DNA of 18,129 bases, taken from NCBI GenBank assembly GCA_030460725.1, contig JAKECL010000004.1:1-18129 (forward strand), given 5' to 3'. Positions 7,294 to 14,926 of the stretch are shown one piece after another. Position numbers and translations under genes: made by a program. The notes beneath the pieces were generated by a model that did no database searches, was not told where the DNA came from, and saw only the letters and a program-made list of their open reading frames with translations. Source of the DNA: Propionibacterium sp. GTDB taxonomy: Bacteria; Actinomycetota; Actinomycetes; Actinomycetales; Actinomycetaceae. The first letter of the stretch is position 1, and each line of letters begins with the position of its first letter.

Positions 7294-9050
7294 GCGTCCT
7301 CACCTCCCTCGAAACGCACCTCGACCTCGTCCTGCTCGCCCTCGCCGCGCAGTGCCAGGCCAGCGGCCAGACGCTCCGCCTGTATGGCCAGCGCCGCACC
7401 CACCAGGCCCGCGAACAGCGGATGGGGGCGGGTCGGGCGGGACTTGAACTCGGGGTGTGCCTGGGTGGCGACGTAGTAGGGGTGCAGGGCACGGTCGAGC
7501 TCCACGAACTCCACGAGACTTCCGTCGGGGGAGGTGCCACTGATGTGCATGCCCACCTCCTCCAGAGCCGTCGCGTAGGCGCGGTTGACCTCGAAGCGGT
7601 GGCGGTGGCGCTCAGACACCTCGGTCGCGCCATAGGCCTCGGCCACGACCGAACCCTCCGTGAGGACTGCGGGATAGGCACCCAGGCGCATGGTGCCCCC
7701 CAGGTCTCCCTGACCCGCGATGATCTTGCGCTGGGAATCCATGGTCGCCACCACCGGGTCGGAGGTGGTGGGGTTGAACTCGGTGGACGAGGCGTCGGCC
7801 AGGCCCACCATGTCCCGCGCGGCCTCGATGACCATGCACTGCAGGCCCAGGCAGATTCCGAGGGTGGGCACACGGTTCTCCCGCGCCCAACGCAGCGCTC
7901 CGACCTTGCCCTCGATACCGCGGACGCCGAATCCCCCGGGAACCAGGATCGCATCCACCCCGCCCAGGGACCGGCCCGCGCCGTCCAGGGTCTCGCAGGT
8001 GTCAGCCGGCACCCACCGGATCTTCACGCGCGCACGATGGGCGAAGCCGCCCGCCTTGAGAGCCTCGGACACGGAGAGATAGGCGTCGTGCAGGTCGATG
8101 TACTTGCCCACCAGGGCCACCTCGACCTCACTGCGGGGCTCTCGCACGCGCTCCAGCAGTCCGTCCCAGCGCGTCCAGTCGACGTCGTGGAAGGGTACGG
8201 AGAGTCGACGCACGAGGAAGGCGTCGAGGCCCTCGGCGTGGAGCACGCGCGGGATCTCGTAGATGGAGCTCGCGTCACGGCACACGACCACGGCCTCGCG
8301 GTCGACGTCGCACATGAGGGCGACCTTCTTCTTCACGGGTTCGGGGACCTCGTGCTCGCTGCGCAGCACCAGGGCGTCGGGCTGGATGCCGATGGAGCGC
8401 AGTGAGGCGACCGAGTGCTGCGTGGGCTTGGTCTTCAGCTCGCCGGCTGCAGCCAGGTAGGGCAGCAGGGAGACGTGGACGAAGCAGCAGTTCTCGCGAC
8501 CGATCTGCTGGCGCACCTGACGCGCAGCCTCCAGGAAGGGGGTGGACTCGATGTCACCGACCGTGCCACCGATCTCCGTGATGATGACGTCGGGTGGTGT
8601 GGTCCCGTCCGTGGGGTTCGCCTGGGCGCGCATGCGACGCATGATCTCGTTGGTGATGTGGGGGATGACCTGGACGGTGTCGCCCAGGTACTCCCCGCGC
8701 CGTTCCTTCGCCAGGACCGTGGAGTAGACCTGCCCCGTGGTTGCGTTGGCCGCACCGGAGAGGAACACGTCGAGGAAGCGCTCGTAGTGGCCGATGTCGA
8801 GGTCGGTCTCAGTGCCGTCCTCGGTGACGAAGACCTCACCGTGCTGGAAGGGGTTCATCGTGCCGGGGTCGACATTGATGTACGGGTCGAGCTTCTGCAT
8901 GACCACCCGCAGACCGCGGGCCCGCAGCAGCATTCCCAACGACGAGGCGGTCAGTCCCTTGCCGAGGGAGGACACCACGCCGCCGGTGACGAAGATGTGT
9001 TTGGGGATCGACTGTTCCGCACCCGTGGTGCGTGAATCAAAGTTCACCAT
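7290..9050 (-). CDS. pyrG: CTP synthase (glutamine-hydrolysing)
   Basis: The protein has 586 residues. It converts UTP to CTP using ATP and ammonia from glutamine, the last step of de novo pyrimidine nucleotide synthesis. The N-terminal synthetase domain begins KHIFVTGGVVSSLGKGLTA, followed by KLDPYINVDPGTMNPFQHGEVFVT and the EIGGTVGDIES segment. The C-terminal class I glutamine amidotransferase domain (from about 308) has the triad C400 in GICLGLQC plus H532 and E534 in QAHPEFKSRP. It is about 40 residues longer than E. coli PyrG: a short N-terminal extension before KHIFVTGG and an acidic C-terminal tail of about 20 residues. The start is ATG at 9050; AGGGTGA lies upstream and could serve as ribosome site or overlap a -10 element. 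It is separated from steB by 175 bp. Confidence 0.98.
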   Translation of the reverse strand: MVNFDSRTTGAEQSIPKHIFVTGGVVSSLGKGLTASSLGMLLRARGLRVVMQKLDPYINVDPGTMNPFQHGEVFVTEDGTETDLDIGHYERFLDVFLSGAANATTGQVYSTVLAKERRGEYLGDTVQVIPHITNEIMRRMRAQANPTDGTTPPDVIITEIGGTVGDIESTPFLEAARQVRQQIGRENCCFVHVSLLPYLAAAGELKTKPTQHSVASLRSIGIQPDALVLRSEHEVPEPVKKKVALMCDVDREAVVVCRDASSIYEIPRVLHAEGLDAFLVRRLSVPFHDVDWTRWDGLLERVREPRSEVEVALVGKYIDLHDAYLSVSEALKAGGFAHRARVKIRWVPADTCETLDGAGRSLGGVDAILVPGGFGVRGIEGKVGALRWARENRVPTLGICLGLQCMVIEAARDMVGLADASSTEFNPTTSDPVVATMDSQRKIIAGQGDLGGTMRLGAYPAVLTEGSVVAEAYGATEVSERHRHRFEVNRAYATALEEVGMHISGTSPDGSLVEFVELDRALHPYYVATQAHPEFKSRPTRPHPLFAGLVGAALAIQAERLAAGLALRGEGEQDEVEVRFEGGEDA

Positions 9051-9058
9051 GGAACTTC

Positions 9059-9064
9059 ACCCTA
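9059..9064 (-). promoter_or_regulatory. Possible -10 box of pyrG
   Basis: TAGGGT on the minus strand ends eight bases before the pyrG ATG. This fits the actinobacterial TAnnnT -10 pattern at the spacing expected for a leaderless mRNA starting at the A of ATG. No good -35 is visible at 16-18 bp. The same bases contain AGGGTG, which could instead act as a ribosome-binding site, so the two readings compete. Confidence 0.3.
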
Positions 9065-9086
9065 ACAGTCGCGGGCCACCGCTCGG

Positions 9087-9116
9087 GCCGGGCGAGCGGC
9101 GCTCCCCCAGCCCGGC
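9087..9116. repeat. GC-rich hairpin upstream of pyrG
   Basis: Arms GCCGGGC (9087-9093) and GCCCGGC (9110-9116) form a 7-bp stem. GAGC/GCTC can pair inside it. It lies upstream of the possible pyrG -10 box and is not followed by a T-run on either strand, so its function is unknown. Confidence 0.4.
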
Positions 9117-9175
9117 GACGGTCACGCCACAATCCGGAGCCGATCCGTGAGGCAGACCTCTCCATGACCTCCGTC

Positions 9176-9226
9176 ACAGGAGGGTGGAGAGGGGCCCACC
9201 GGCGCCCACTTCCGTCGTGCTCCTGT
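9176..9226 (-). terminator. Candidate transcription end downstream of steB
   Basis: Just after the steB stop, ACAGGAG pairs with CTCCTGT across about 37 bases, and an internal GGTGG/CCACC stem directly abuts the far arm. The structure sits where the tlyA-steB transcript would be expected to end. No U-run follows, so it is not a classical intrinsic terminator; a Rho-dependent or stability role is equally possible. Confidence 0.3.
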
Positions 9227-10182
9227 CAGTCGACGCCGGGAATCGGGGGCAGGACGGCGGATGCCCCCTCGCCCACACCGAAGGCGCGTTCCTCGGCCGT
9301 GGCATTGCGCAGAGCCAGGACGGCGCAGAGGGATCCCATGCGTGTACCCACCGGATCGACGGTGGTCACGGGCACACCCTGGGTGCGTACCTGCGACAGC
9401 AGGGAGTCAGGGGCCGATGCATCCCCGAGGAGCACGCCTCCCTTGGGCGCACCGCCCAGGGCGCGTCCCAGGCCCGCCCATGCCTGGACCGAGGGGGCAG
9501 CGATCCCCCCGCTCTGTTCCTCCGAGGTCGGGGAGGCGCTCTGGCCTGCGGGTGTGGAGGCGGAGTCCGAACGAGGGCCGACGGCCACGACGGCCTGCGC
9601 GCGTCCTTCCGGATCCTGGTCGATCTGCAGGATCGGCGTCGAGGCATCGGTGAGGATGTCGGAGACGAGGTCCTGCTCCGCACCTGTGGAGCTCAGCACC
9701 TCCACCAGGGCATAGCCGATGACCGCGTCGGCGGTGGCATCGGAGGGTGCACTGGAGGCGAGGTGGGAGGCCAGTGGATTGGCCAGGGTCTCGCGGTACT
9801 GCGCCATGGACTGGGCGTCCCAGTTGCTGGTCAGTGTGACGGCGCCCACCAGTTGCGCACCAGCCTGGGTGAGGTCCTTGCCCACCGCTGTGACGTCGGC
9901 CGGATCGGCGCCGGGCAGTGCCACGGTGGCCACACTCACCCCCTCCAGGGTGCCGGGCAGCACCCGGGCAGCCAGGTCCTCGACCAGCTTGTCCTGCGCT
10001 GCGACGTCCTGTTGCGCCGCGGCGAGCTGGGCGGAGAGGTCCTCGCCAGAGGCGCTCCCCGTCGAGGAGGACAGGGCACTGCCCAGGCGCGTTTGCAGGG
10101 GGCCTGCACCCAGGACGACCCCGATCGCCAGTGCGGCGAAGACCGCGATCAATGACACCAGGTGGTAGCGGAAGTTGACCAT
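9226..10182 (-). CDS. steB: SteB-like membrane-anchored cell-separation protein (MctB/DUF3186 family)
   Basis: The protein has 318 residues and opens with the family hallmark NFRYHLVSLIAVFAALAIGVVLG, a single membrane anchor at about 7-28. A helical, possibly coiled-coil stretch (46-74) follows, then an alpha/beta domain. A Ser/Pro/Thr/Gly-rich linker at about 203-228 interrupts that domain. One anchor and no metal-binding cysteine or methionine cluster argue against a copper channel. The family is often annotated copper transporter MctB after Rv1698. In Corynebacterium glutamicum the paired SteA and SteB act in daughter-cell separation, and the steA-steB adjacency here favours that name. The start is ATG at 10182 with GAGAGGT upstream, nine bases after the steA stop. 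It is probably the last gene of the operon. Confidence 0.85.
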   Translation of the reverse strand: MVNFRYHLVSLIAVFAALAIGVVLGAGPLQTRLGSALSSSTGSASGEDLSAQLAAAQQDVAAQDKLVEDLAARVLPGTLEGVSVATVALPGADPADVTAVGKDLTQAGAQLVGAVTLTSNWDAQSMAQYRETLANPLASHLASSAPSDATADAVIGYALVEVLSSTGAEQDLVSDILTDASTPILQIDQDPEGRAQAVVAVGPRSDSASTPAGQSASPTSEEQSGGIAAPSVQAWAGLGRALGGAPKGGVLLGDASAPDSLLSQVRTQGVPVTTVDPVGTRMGSLCAVLALRNATAEERAFGVGEGASAVLPPIPGVD

Positions 10183-10191
10183 GGGTACCTC

Positions 10192-11385
10192 TCAGCCTGC
10201 CTGCCCGCCCACGAGGGAGCGGATCCATGTGAAGAAGTCGGAGATGGGGGTGAGGACGGGTTCCAGGAGGTCACTGCCCCACGGGGTGGACCACAGCGCC
10301 GCGCCGAGCGCGACCAGGAGCACCAGTGCCAGGAGCACCAGGAGCCACGTGCGCACGCGGGGACGGTGGAGCGCGATGACTGCATCGGCGGAGACCAGCC
10401 GGTCCTGCGCACGCAGACGCGTGAGGAAGCCCGCGGCCATCCCCGCCCTGCCACCGTCCAGGAAGTCATCGAGCCCCCCGTGGGCACCCACCGTGACGAT
10501 CACGGAGGCTCCCGCCAGGAGTGCGAGCAGGATGGCTGCATCCTCGGAGTCACCCGATGTCACGAAGGAGACGTGGGCGAGGCCCTTGCGGTCCAGGCGT
10601 GCACGCCCCCCGGCCGTGCCGTCGTGCGCCTCGTGGAGGACCAGCTCCGTCCCGGAGGTGAGGACCTTCTCCGAGACCGTGTCGAGGTCGCCCACGACCA
10701 GGGCGGGGCGGAGTCCTTGGGCTGCGGCGGTGTCCGCACCGGCGTCCACACCGATCACCACCGGGTCGACGTCGCGCATCCAGTTGCGCAACTGGGCGAG
10801 TTGTCTCGCGGCGTCGGGATCGGCGGAGACGAGGACCACGGGCCGGCCCTCGATGTCTGTGTGGAGCTCCGGCAGTCCCTCCCCCTCCACCAGGGGCGCG
10901 GAGTCGCGCTCGAGGTACTCCCCCACCGCCGCCGCAAAGGCCTCCACCTGGGCGGAGACGCCGGCGCGGGCGCTCGCGAGGGCTGAGGCATCCTCCTCGT
11001 GCGTGATACGTCTGCCCGTGGCGACGAGCTCGTCCCCACGAAAGACCGAGGCACCTGAGACCTGCACGACGTCGCCCTCGCGCAGGGCCATGACATCGGC
11101 CCCGAGGTCGTCGACGAGGAGTATGCCCGCATCCAGCAGGATGCCCGGACCGAGGTTGGGATAGCGCCCGGTGGTTGACGGGGCCGCATTGAGAACCGCA
11201 GCCGGATGCGCGGCCGCCAACGCCTGGGCGGTGGGACGGTCCAGATCCGGGTGGTCGATGACGGCGATCTCGCCCGCTTCCAGACGCGTCGCCAGCTTCT
11301 TCGCACGCTCGTCGACGCGCACACGGGCGCTGACGTCGGGTTCAGGAGGGGGTGGTGCCTGCACGTCGGGGTCGGTGGTGGTCAC
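10192..11385 (-). CDS. steA: SteA-like cytokinetic-ring protein with thiamin pyrophosphokinase-like fold
   Basis: The protein has 397 residues. A variable N-terminus is followed by a conserved region containing PSTTGRYPNLGPGILLDAGI (about 69-88). A domain resembling the thiamin pyrophosphokinase catalytic fold follows, with GVDAGAD (212-218) and VVGDLDTVS (230-238). A single transmembrane helix lies at about 347-366, then a short amphipathic tail. SteA of C. glutamicum localises to the division septum and works with SteB in cell separation. True thiamin pyrophosphokinase activity is unlikely, because the family is fused to a membrane anchor and travels with steB. The start is GTG at 11385, overlapping the recN stop by 4 bp (GTGA); only a weak GAGG precedes it, so coupling is likely. 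Confidence 0.88.
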   Translation of the reverse strand: MTTTDPDVQAPPPPEPDVSARVRVDERAKKLATRLEAGEIAVIDHPDLDRPTAQALAAAHPAAVLNAAPSTTGRYPNLGPGILLDAGILLVDDLGADVMALREGDVVQVSGASVFRGDELVATGRRITHEEDASALASARAGVSAQVEAFAAAVGEYLERDSAPLVEGEGLPELHTDIEGRPVVLVSADPDAARQLAQLRNWMRDVDPVVIGVDAGADTAAAQGLRPALVVGDLDTVSEKVLTSGTELVLHEAHDGTAGGRARLDRKGLAHVSFVTSGDSEDAAILLALLAGASVIVTVGAHGGLDDFLDGGRAGMAAGFLTRLRAQDRLVSADAVIALHRPRVRTWLLVLLALVLLVALGAALWSTPWGSDLLEPVLTPISDFFTWIRSLVGGQAG

Positions 11386-13058
11386 GACCTCGATTGTTGC
11401 ACGCCAGCCCCCTCCAACAACTCGAGGGCATGACGGCGTGCCGCCTCGGAGTCCGGGTCACCGCCCATCATCCGGGCGATCTCGAACAGGCGGGAGTCCC
11501 CCTCGACCGGGCGCACCGTGGTCGTCGCCCCCGCCTTGTCGACCACCAGGTGGACGTCGGCGAAGGCTGCGACCTGGGGCAGGTGGGTGACCACGACCAC
11601 CTGGTGGGAGCCGGCCAGTCGGGCAAGTCGAGAACCGACCTCGGTGGCCGTGCGCCCACCGATCCCGGCGTCGACCTCGTCGAAGACAAATGTCCGGGGG
11701 TCCTCTCGCGTCCCCGTGACGACTTCGAGTGCGAGCATCACGCGGGAGAGTTCACCACCTGAAGCGCCCTGACCCAGGGGGCGTTCGGGGGCATCCGGGT
11801 GCGGGCTCAACCAGAAGCCGACGTCCTCGCATCCGTGCGGTCCCGGTTTGTGTGGGTCCAGGCGGATCGCCACGTGGGCGTCGCGCATCGCCAGCCCGTG
11901 CAGCTCGGTGTCCACAGCGCCCGAGAGTCGCTGTGCCAGCACGGCCCGGGATTCGCTGAGGCGCCCGCCCGCGGCAATGACCTCGGCCTGGGCGTCCAGC
12001 AGCTGACGTTCGAGGACCTCCGGATCGGTGGCAGGAGCTGTCAGTTCGGCCAGACGGGCCAACGCCCGCTCCTGCCAGGCGAGGAGTCCCGTGGCGTCGG
12101 CGGCGCGTCCCACCAGCAGTTCCCGCAGGGCGGCGCGCCGCTCGTGGACCTGCGCCAGACGTTGGGGATCCGTGCTCAGACCTGATTGGTACGCCGAGAG
12201 GTCATCGGCCAGTGAGTCGAGTTCGAGGAGGCAGGAGGAGAGGCGTCGGACCTGCGCCTCCAGGTCCCGGTCGAAGGCGGCACCGTCGCGCAGGGCGTCC
12301 TGGCTGGCGCGCACGAGGTCGAGAGCGCCCACCGCGTCCTCACTCCCGTGCAGCGCAGCGCGCGCCCGGCCCACTGCTTCGCGCAGATCCTCCACATTCG
12401 TCAGACGTTCCGTCTCGGCTCGCAGGTCGTCGTCCTCGCCCTCGCGGATGTCGAGTTCTGCAATGGCGCGGGTGGCCTGTTCCAGGGAGCGGATCTCCGC
12501 CTCTCGGGCGTGCGCCGACTCCCTGCCTTCATCACGACGGCGTCGCGCCTGCACCGCGGCATTCCAACAGCGGTGGTAGTCCTCCACCAGGCTCGCATGG
12601 GCGGAGTCTCCGTAGGCGTCGAGGACCTCGCGTTGGGCGGATGCATGGCGCAGACGCATCTGATCGGACTGGCCGTGGATCGTCACCAGTTCCCCACCCA
12701 GGTCCGCCAGGGTCGACACCGGGACGGGTCGGCCCCCCAGGCGTGCGCGCGAACGTGCTCGCCTGGCGACGGTCCGGGAGACGATGAGCTCCCCGTCCTC
12801 GACGTCCACTCCCAGGTCCTCCGCCGCGGTGGCCGCTGCGCCCTCTCCGATCTCGAAGACGCCGTCGACCTCCGCCCGCTCGGCACCCGTGCGCACGATC
12901 GCTGGGTCCGCGCGTCCTCCGAGCAACAGCTGCAAGGAGGTGAGCACCATCGTCTTGCCAGCACCCGTCTCGCCTGTGAGGACCGTGAGTCCGCGTCCGA
13001 ACTCCAGGTCGGCGGCCTCGATGACACCCAGGGAGCGGATGCGCAGCGACTCGATCAT
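11382..13058 (-). CDS. recN: RecN, SMC-like DNA repair ATPase
   Basis: The protein has 558 residues, normal for RecN. Walker A is GETGAGKT (29-36). The centre (about 150-370) is a pair of helical arms rich in Arg/Glu/Ala typical of a coiled coil. The C-terminal head has signature ASGGELSRV (432-440) and Walker B FVFDEVDAGIGG with E461. The motif THLPQVAAFADVH is characteristic of RecN. RecN acts early in double-strand break repair by homologous recombination, tethering or organising DNA ends. The start is ATG at 13058, overlapping the nadK stop by 4 bp (ATGA), with GGGGAG about ten bases upstream. The nadK-recN-steA order is that of M. tuberculosis Rv1695-Rv1697. Confidence 0.97.
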   Translation of the reverse strand: MIESLRIRSLGVIEAADLEFGRGLTVLTGETGAGKTMVLTSLQLLLGGRADPAIVRTGAERAEVDGVFEIGEGAAATAAEDLGVDVEDGELIVSRTVARRARSRARLGGRPVPVSTLADLGGELVTIHGQSDQMRLRHASAQREVLDAYGDSAHASLVEDYHRCWNAAVQARRRRDEGRESAHAREAEIRSLEQATRAIAELDIREGEDDDLRAETERLTNVEDLREAVGRARAALHGSEDAVGALDLVRASQDALRDGAAFDRDLEAQVRRLSSCLLELDSLADDLSAYQSGLSTDPQRLAQVHERRAALRELLVGRAADATGLLAWQERALARLAELTAPATDPEVLERQLLDAQAEVIAAGGRLSESRAVLAQRLSGAVDTELHGLAMRDAHVAIRLDPHKPGPHGCEDVGFWLSPHPDAPERPLGQGASGGELSRVMLALEVVTGTREDPRTFVFDEVDAGIGGRTATEVGSRLARLAGSHQVVVVTHLPQVAAFADVHLVVDKAGATTTVRPVEGDSRLFEIARMMGGDPDSEAARRHALELLEGAGVQQSRS

Positions 13059-13924
13059 CGCTCGCGCTCCCCATCGTGGTCAGTGGTGCCTGAAGACCTG
13101 CTGCGCCAGCCACGCACCGGCAGGTCGAACTTGTGTACGAGGCGTGTGGCGAAGGGCGTGTCGTCCAGGCGCGCCAGGCGCAGCGGATGCGCTCCGACAC
13201 GTGCCAGCACCGAGGTTCCGTTCGGGGCGGTCGTGCGTCGCAGACCGTCGCACCACACCTCAGGAGCCGTCCACATCTCGTCCAGGACCACGACCTCGAG
13301 CACCGAGGAGGGGCCGACCACCAGAGGGCGCGTGAAGAGACCGTGGGCAGCGAGCGGAGCCATGACAATGGCCTCCGTGTCGGGCCACACGACCGGTCCC
13401 CCGGCCGAGAAGGAGTAGGCGGTGGAACCGGTGGGAGTGGCCAGGACGATTCCGTCGGCACCGTAGGTGGAGACGTCCTGGCCGTCCACCACCAGCGCCA
13501 GGTGCACGGGGTGCGCGACATTCGTGTGCATGATGACGGCCTCGTTGAGGGCCCAGTCGTGCACCTCGGTACCGTCGGGGAAACGCATGGTGACATCCAG
13601 TGTCATGCGCTTCTCCACGTGGAGGTCGTGGTCTGCAATGCGCTCGACCACGGAAGGGATGCCATCGGCGGAGACCTCTGCGAGGAAGCCCATGTGCCCC
13701 ATGTTCACCCCCAGGAGCGGCACGTCGTGGCGACGGGCGTGCTCCGCGGCGGCGAGAATCGTCCCGTCGCCGCCCAACGCCAGGACCATGTCGACGGGCC
13801 CGGCGTCGCCCTCGTCGAGGACGACCTCCATACCTCGCCGCTCGATCTCCCGCCTGGCGACCTCCGATGCTGCAATGGCCGCCGGACGGTTGACGTGGCG
13901 CACGAGCATGATGCGTTTGCTCAC
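13055..13924 (-). CDS. nadK: NAD kinase
   Basis: The protein has 289 residues. It phosphorylates NAD to NADP using ATP or polyphosphate. The diagnostic GGDGT motif is at 51-55 (LALGGDGTILAAAEHAR), followed by NMGHMGFLAE (74-83), NEAVI, and the conserved TPTGSTAYSFSAGGP substrate-binding segment. The last roughly 20 residues are rich in Arg, Ser and Asp and probably disordered. The start is GTG at 13924, overlapping the tlyA stop by 4 bp (GTGA), with AGGAAGG eight bases upstream. It is followed by recN with a 4-bp overlap. An older symbol for the same gene is ppnK. Confidence 0.97.
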   Translation of the reverse strand: MSKRIMLVRHVNRPAAIAASEVARREIERRGMEVVLDEGDAGPVDMVLALGGDGTILAAAEHARRHDVPLLGVNMGHMGFLAEVSADGIPSVVERIADHDLHVEKRMTLDVTMRFPDGTEVHDWALNEAVIMHTNVAHPVHLALVVDGQDVSTYGADGIVLATPTGSTAYSFSAGGPVVWPDTEAIVMAPLAAHGLFTRPLVVGPSSVLEVVVLDEMWTAPEVWCDGLRRTTAPNGTSVLARVGAHPLRLARLDDTPFATRLVHKFDLPVRGWRSRSSGTTDHDGERER

Positions 13925-14760
13925 GGGGTCGCCTTCCTGGAGTCGGTGGCGGGCCCCCTGTTCACGGCATCGACGATCCTGTCGTGCAGGTCCTGCACGG
14001 GAATCGGTGCCGGGTGACCCGCCCTCATCGCCAGGAAGTACTCTACGTTGCCCGAGGGTCCGGGCAGGGGTGAAGCCTCGACGGCGTGGATGTCCAGGCC
14101 CAGGCCCCGTGCACTGTCGGCAACGGCCTCGACCGTCTCCACGTGTTGGGCGGGGTCGCGCACCACTCCGCCGTGCCCCAGGCGCTCACGGCCGATCTCG
14201 AACTGCGGCTTGACCATGAGCAGGAAGTCCGCATCCGGTGTTGCCGCTCCCACCAGCGCGGGCAGGACCAGGGACAGTGAGATGAAGGAGAGGTCGCCGA
14301 CGACCAGCTGCGGCGCGGGCGCAACCGAGGCAGGGTCCAGCGTGCGCACATTCGTGCGGTCGTGGACCTCGACCCGGGGATCCTGGCGCAGACGCCAGGC
14401 GAGTTGTCCGTACCCCACGTCCACAGCCACCACCGAGGCCGCCCCGCGTCGCAGGAGGACATCGGTGAACCCGCCGGTGGACGCCCCTGCATCCAGGCAG
14501 CGCCGTCCGCGGACCACGGGTGCGTCCTCCCCCAACGCGTCCAGTGCGCCGGCGAGCTTGCGGGCACCTCGCGAGACGTACTCGTCCTCGGGCTCCTCCT
14601 CCAGGAGGATCGCCTGGGCAGGATCCATCTGACGGGCCGGTTTGGTGACGACCTCGCCATCGAGCCGGACGCGTCCGGCCTCGATCAGCTCCCGCGCCTG
14701 GGCGCGCGAACGGGTGAGGCCGCGACGGACCAGCTCGGAGTCGATGCGCCGCAGCCTCAT
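13921..14760 (-). CDS. tlyA: TlyA family rRNA 2'-O-methyltransferase (S4 + FtsJ domains)
   Basis: The protein has 279 residues. An N-terminal S4 RNA-binding domain (about 3-60; RRIDSELVRRGLTRSRAQA) is followed by the linker SRGARKL and an FtsJ-type methyltransferase fold. The SAM-binding loop is CLDAGASTGGFTD (88-100). K69, D156 in VGDLSFIS and K184 in MVKPQFE are candidates for the catalytic K-D-K set. TlyA of mycobacteria methylates 16S and 23S rRNA and is needed for capreomycin sensitivity; the same activity is inferred here from family membership. A longer reading of the frame would overlap the small gene upstream. ATG at 14760 starts the S4 domain and lies one base after that gene's stop. 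It overlaps nadK by 4 bp. Confidence 0.95.
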   Translation of the reverse strand: MRLRRIDSELVRRGLTRSRAQARELIEAGRVRLDGEVVTKPARQMDPAQAILLEEEPEDEYVSRGARKLAGALDALGEDAPVVRGRRCLDAGASTGGFTDVLLRRGAASVVAVDVGYGQLAWRLRQDPRVEVHDRTNVRTLDPASVAPAPQLVVGDLSFISLSLVLPALVGAATPDADFLLMVKPQFEIGRERLGHGGVVRDPAQHVETVEAVADSARGLGLDIHAVEASPLPGPSGNVEYFLAMRAGHPAPIPVQDLHDRIVDAVNRGPATDSRKATP

Positions 14761-14761
14761 C

Positions 14762-14926
14762 TCAGGACCTCGTCCCCTCCAGCGCCGAGCGCAGGTCGGC
14801 CTCCACGGCGCAGAGAGCACGGACCTGCAGGTCCAGGGGAAGACCCTCGATCCCCTCCAGATTGCGTTCCGCGGCGTCGAGCAACTCGGAGACGCCACCT
14901 GCACTGGGCGCTGCGGGCGTGGTCAC
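14762..14926 (-). CDS. Small conserved actinobacterial protein (54 aa), Rv1693-like
   Basis: This short frame is easy to miss. It starts with GTG at 14926, overlapping the stop of the upstream fusion gene by 4 bp (GTGA), has GGAGAGG six bases before the start, and stops one base before tlyA. The 54-residue product has a short Ala/Pro/Ser leader, then two probable amphipathic helices (SELLDAAERNLEGIEGLP and LQVRALCAVEADLRSALEG). It has no signal peptide, membrane helix or metal motif. A small protein of unknown function sits at the same place in M. tuberculosis (Rv1693, between the HAD phosphatase and tlyA), from memory. Position, overlap and ribosome site make it a real gene; its function is unknown. 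It might bind a neighbouring product. Confidence 0.82.
   Translation of the reverse strand: MTTPAAPSAGGVSELLDAAERNLEGIEGLPLDLQVRALCAVEADLRSALEGTRS

Noticed and set aside
10192..11385. Thiamin pyrophosphokinase
   Set aside because: The fold motifs are similar, but the C-terminal membrane helix, the length of 397 residues and pairing with steB indicate the SteA family.
14761..14904. Longer TlyA start at 14904
   Set aside because: It would cover the 54-residue gene in another frame and add a non-homologous leader; the S4 domain begins at the ATG at 14760.
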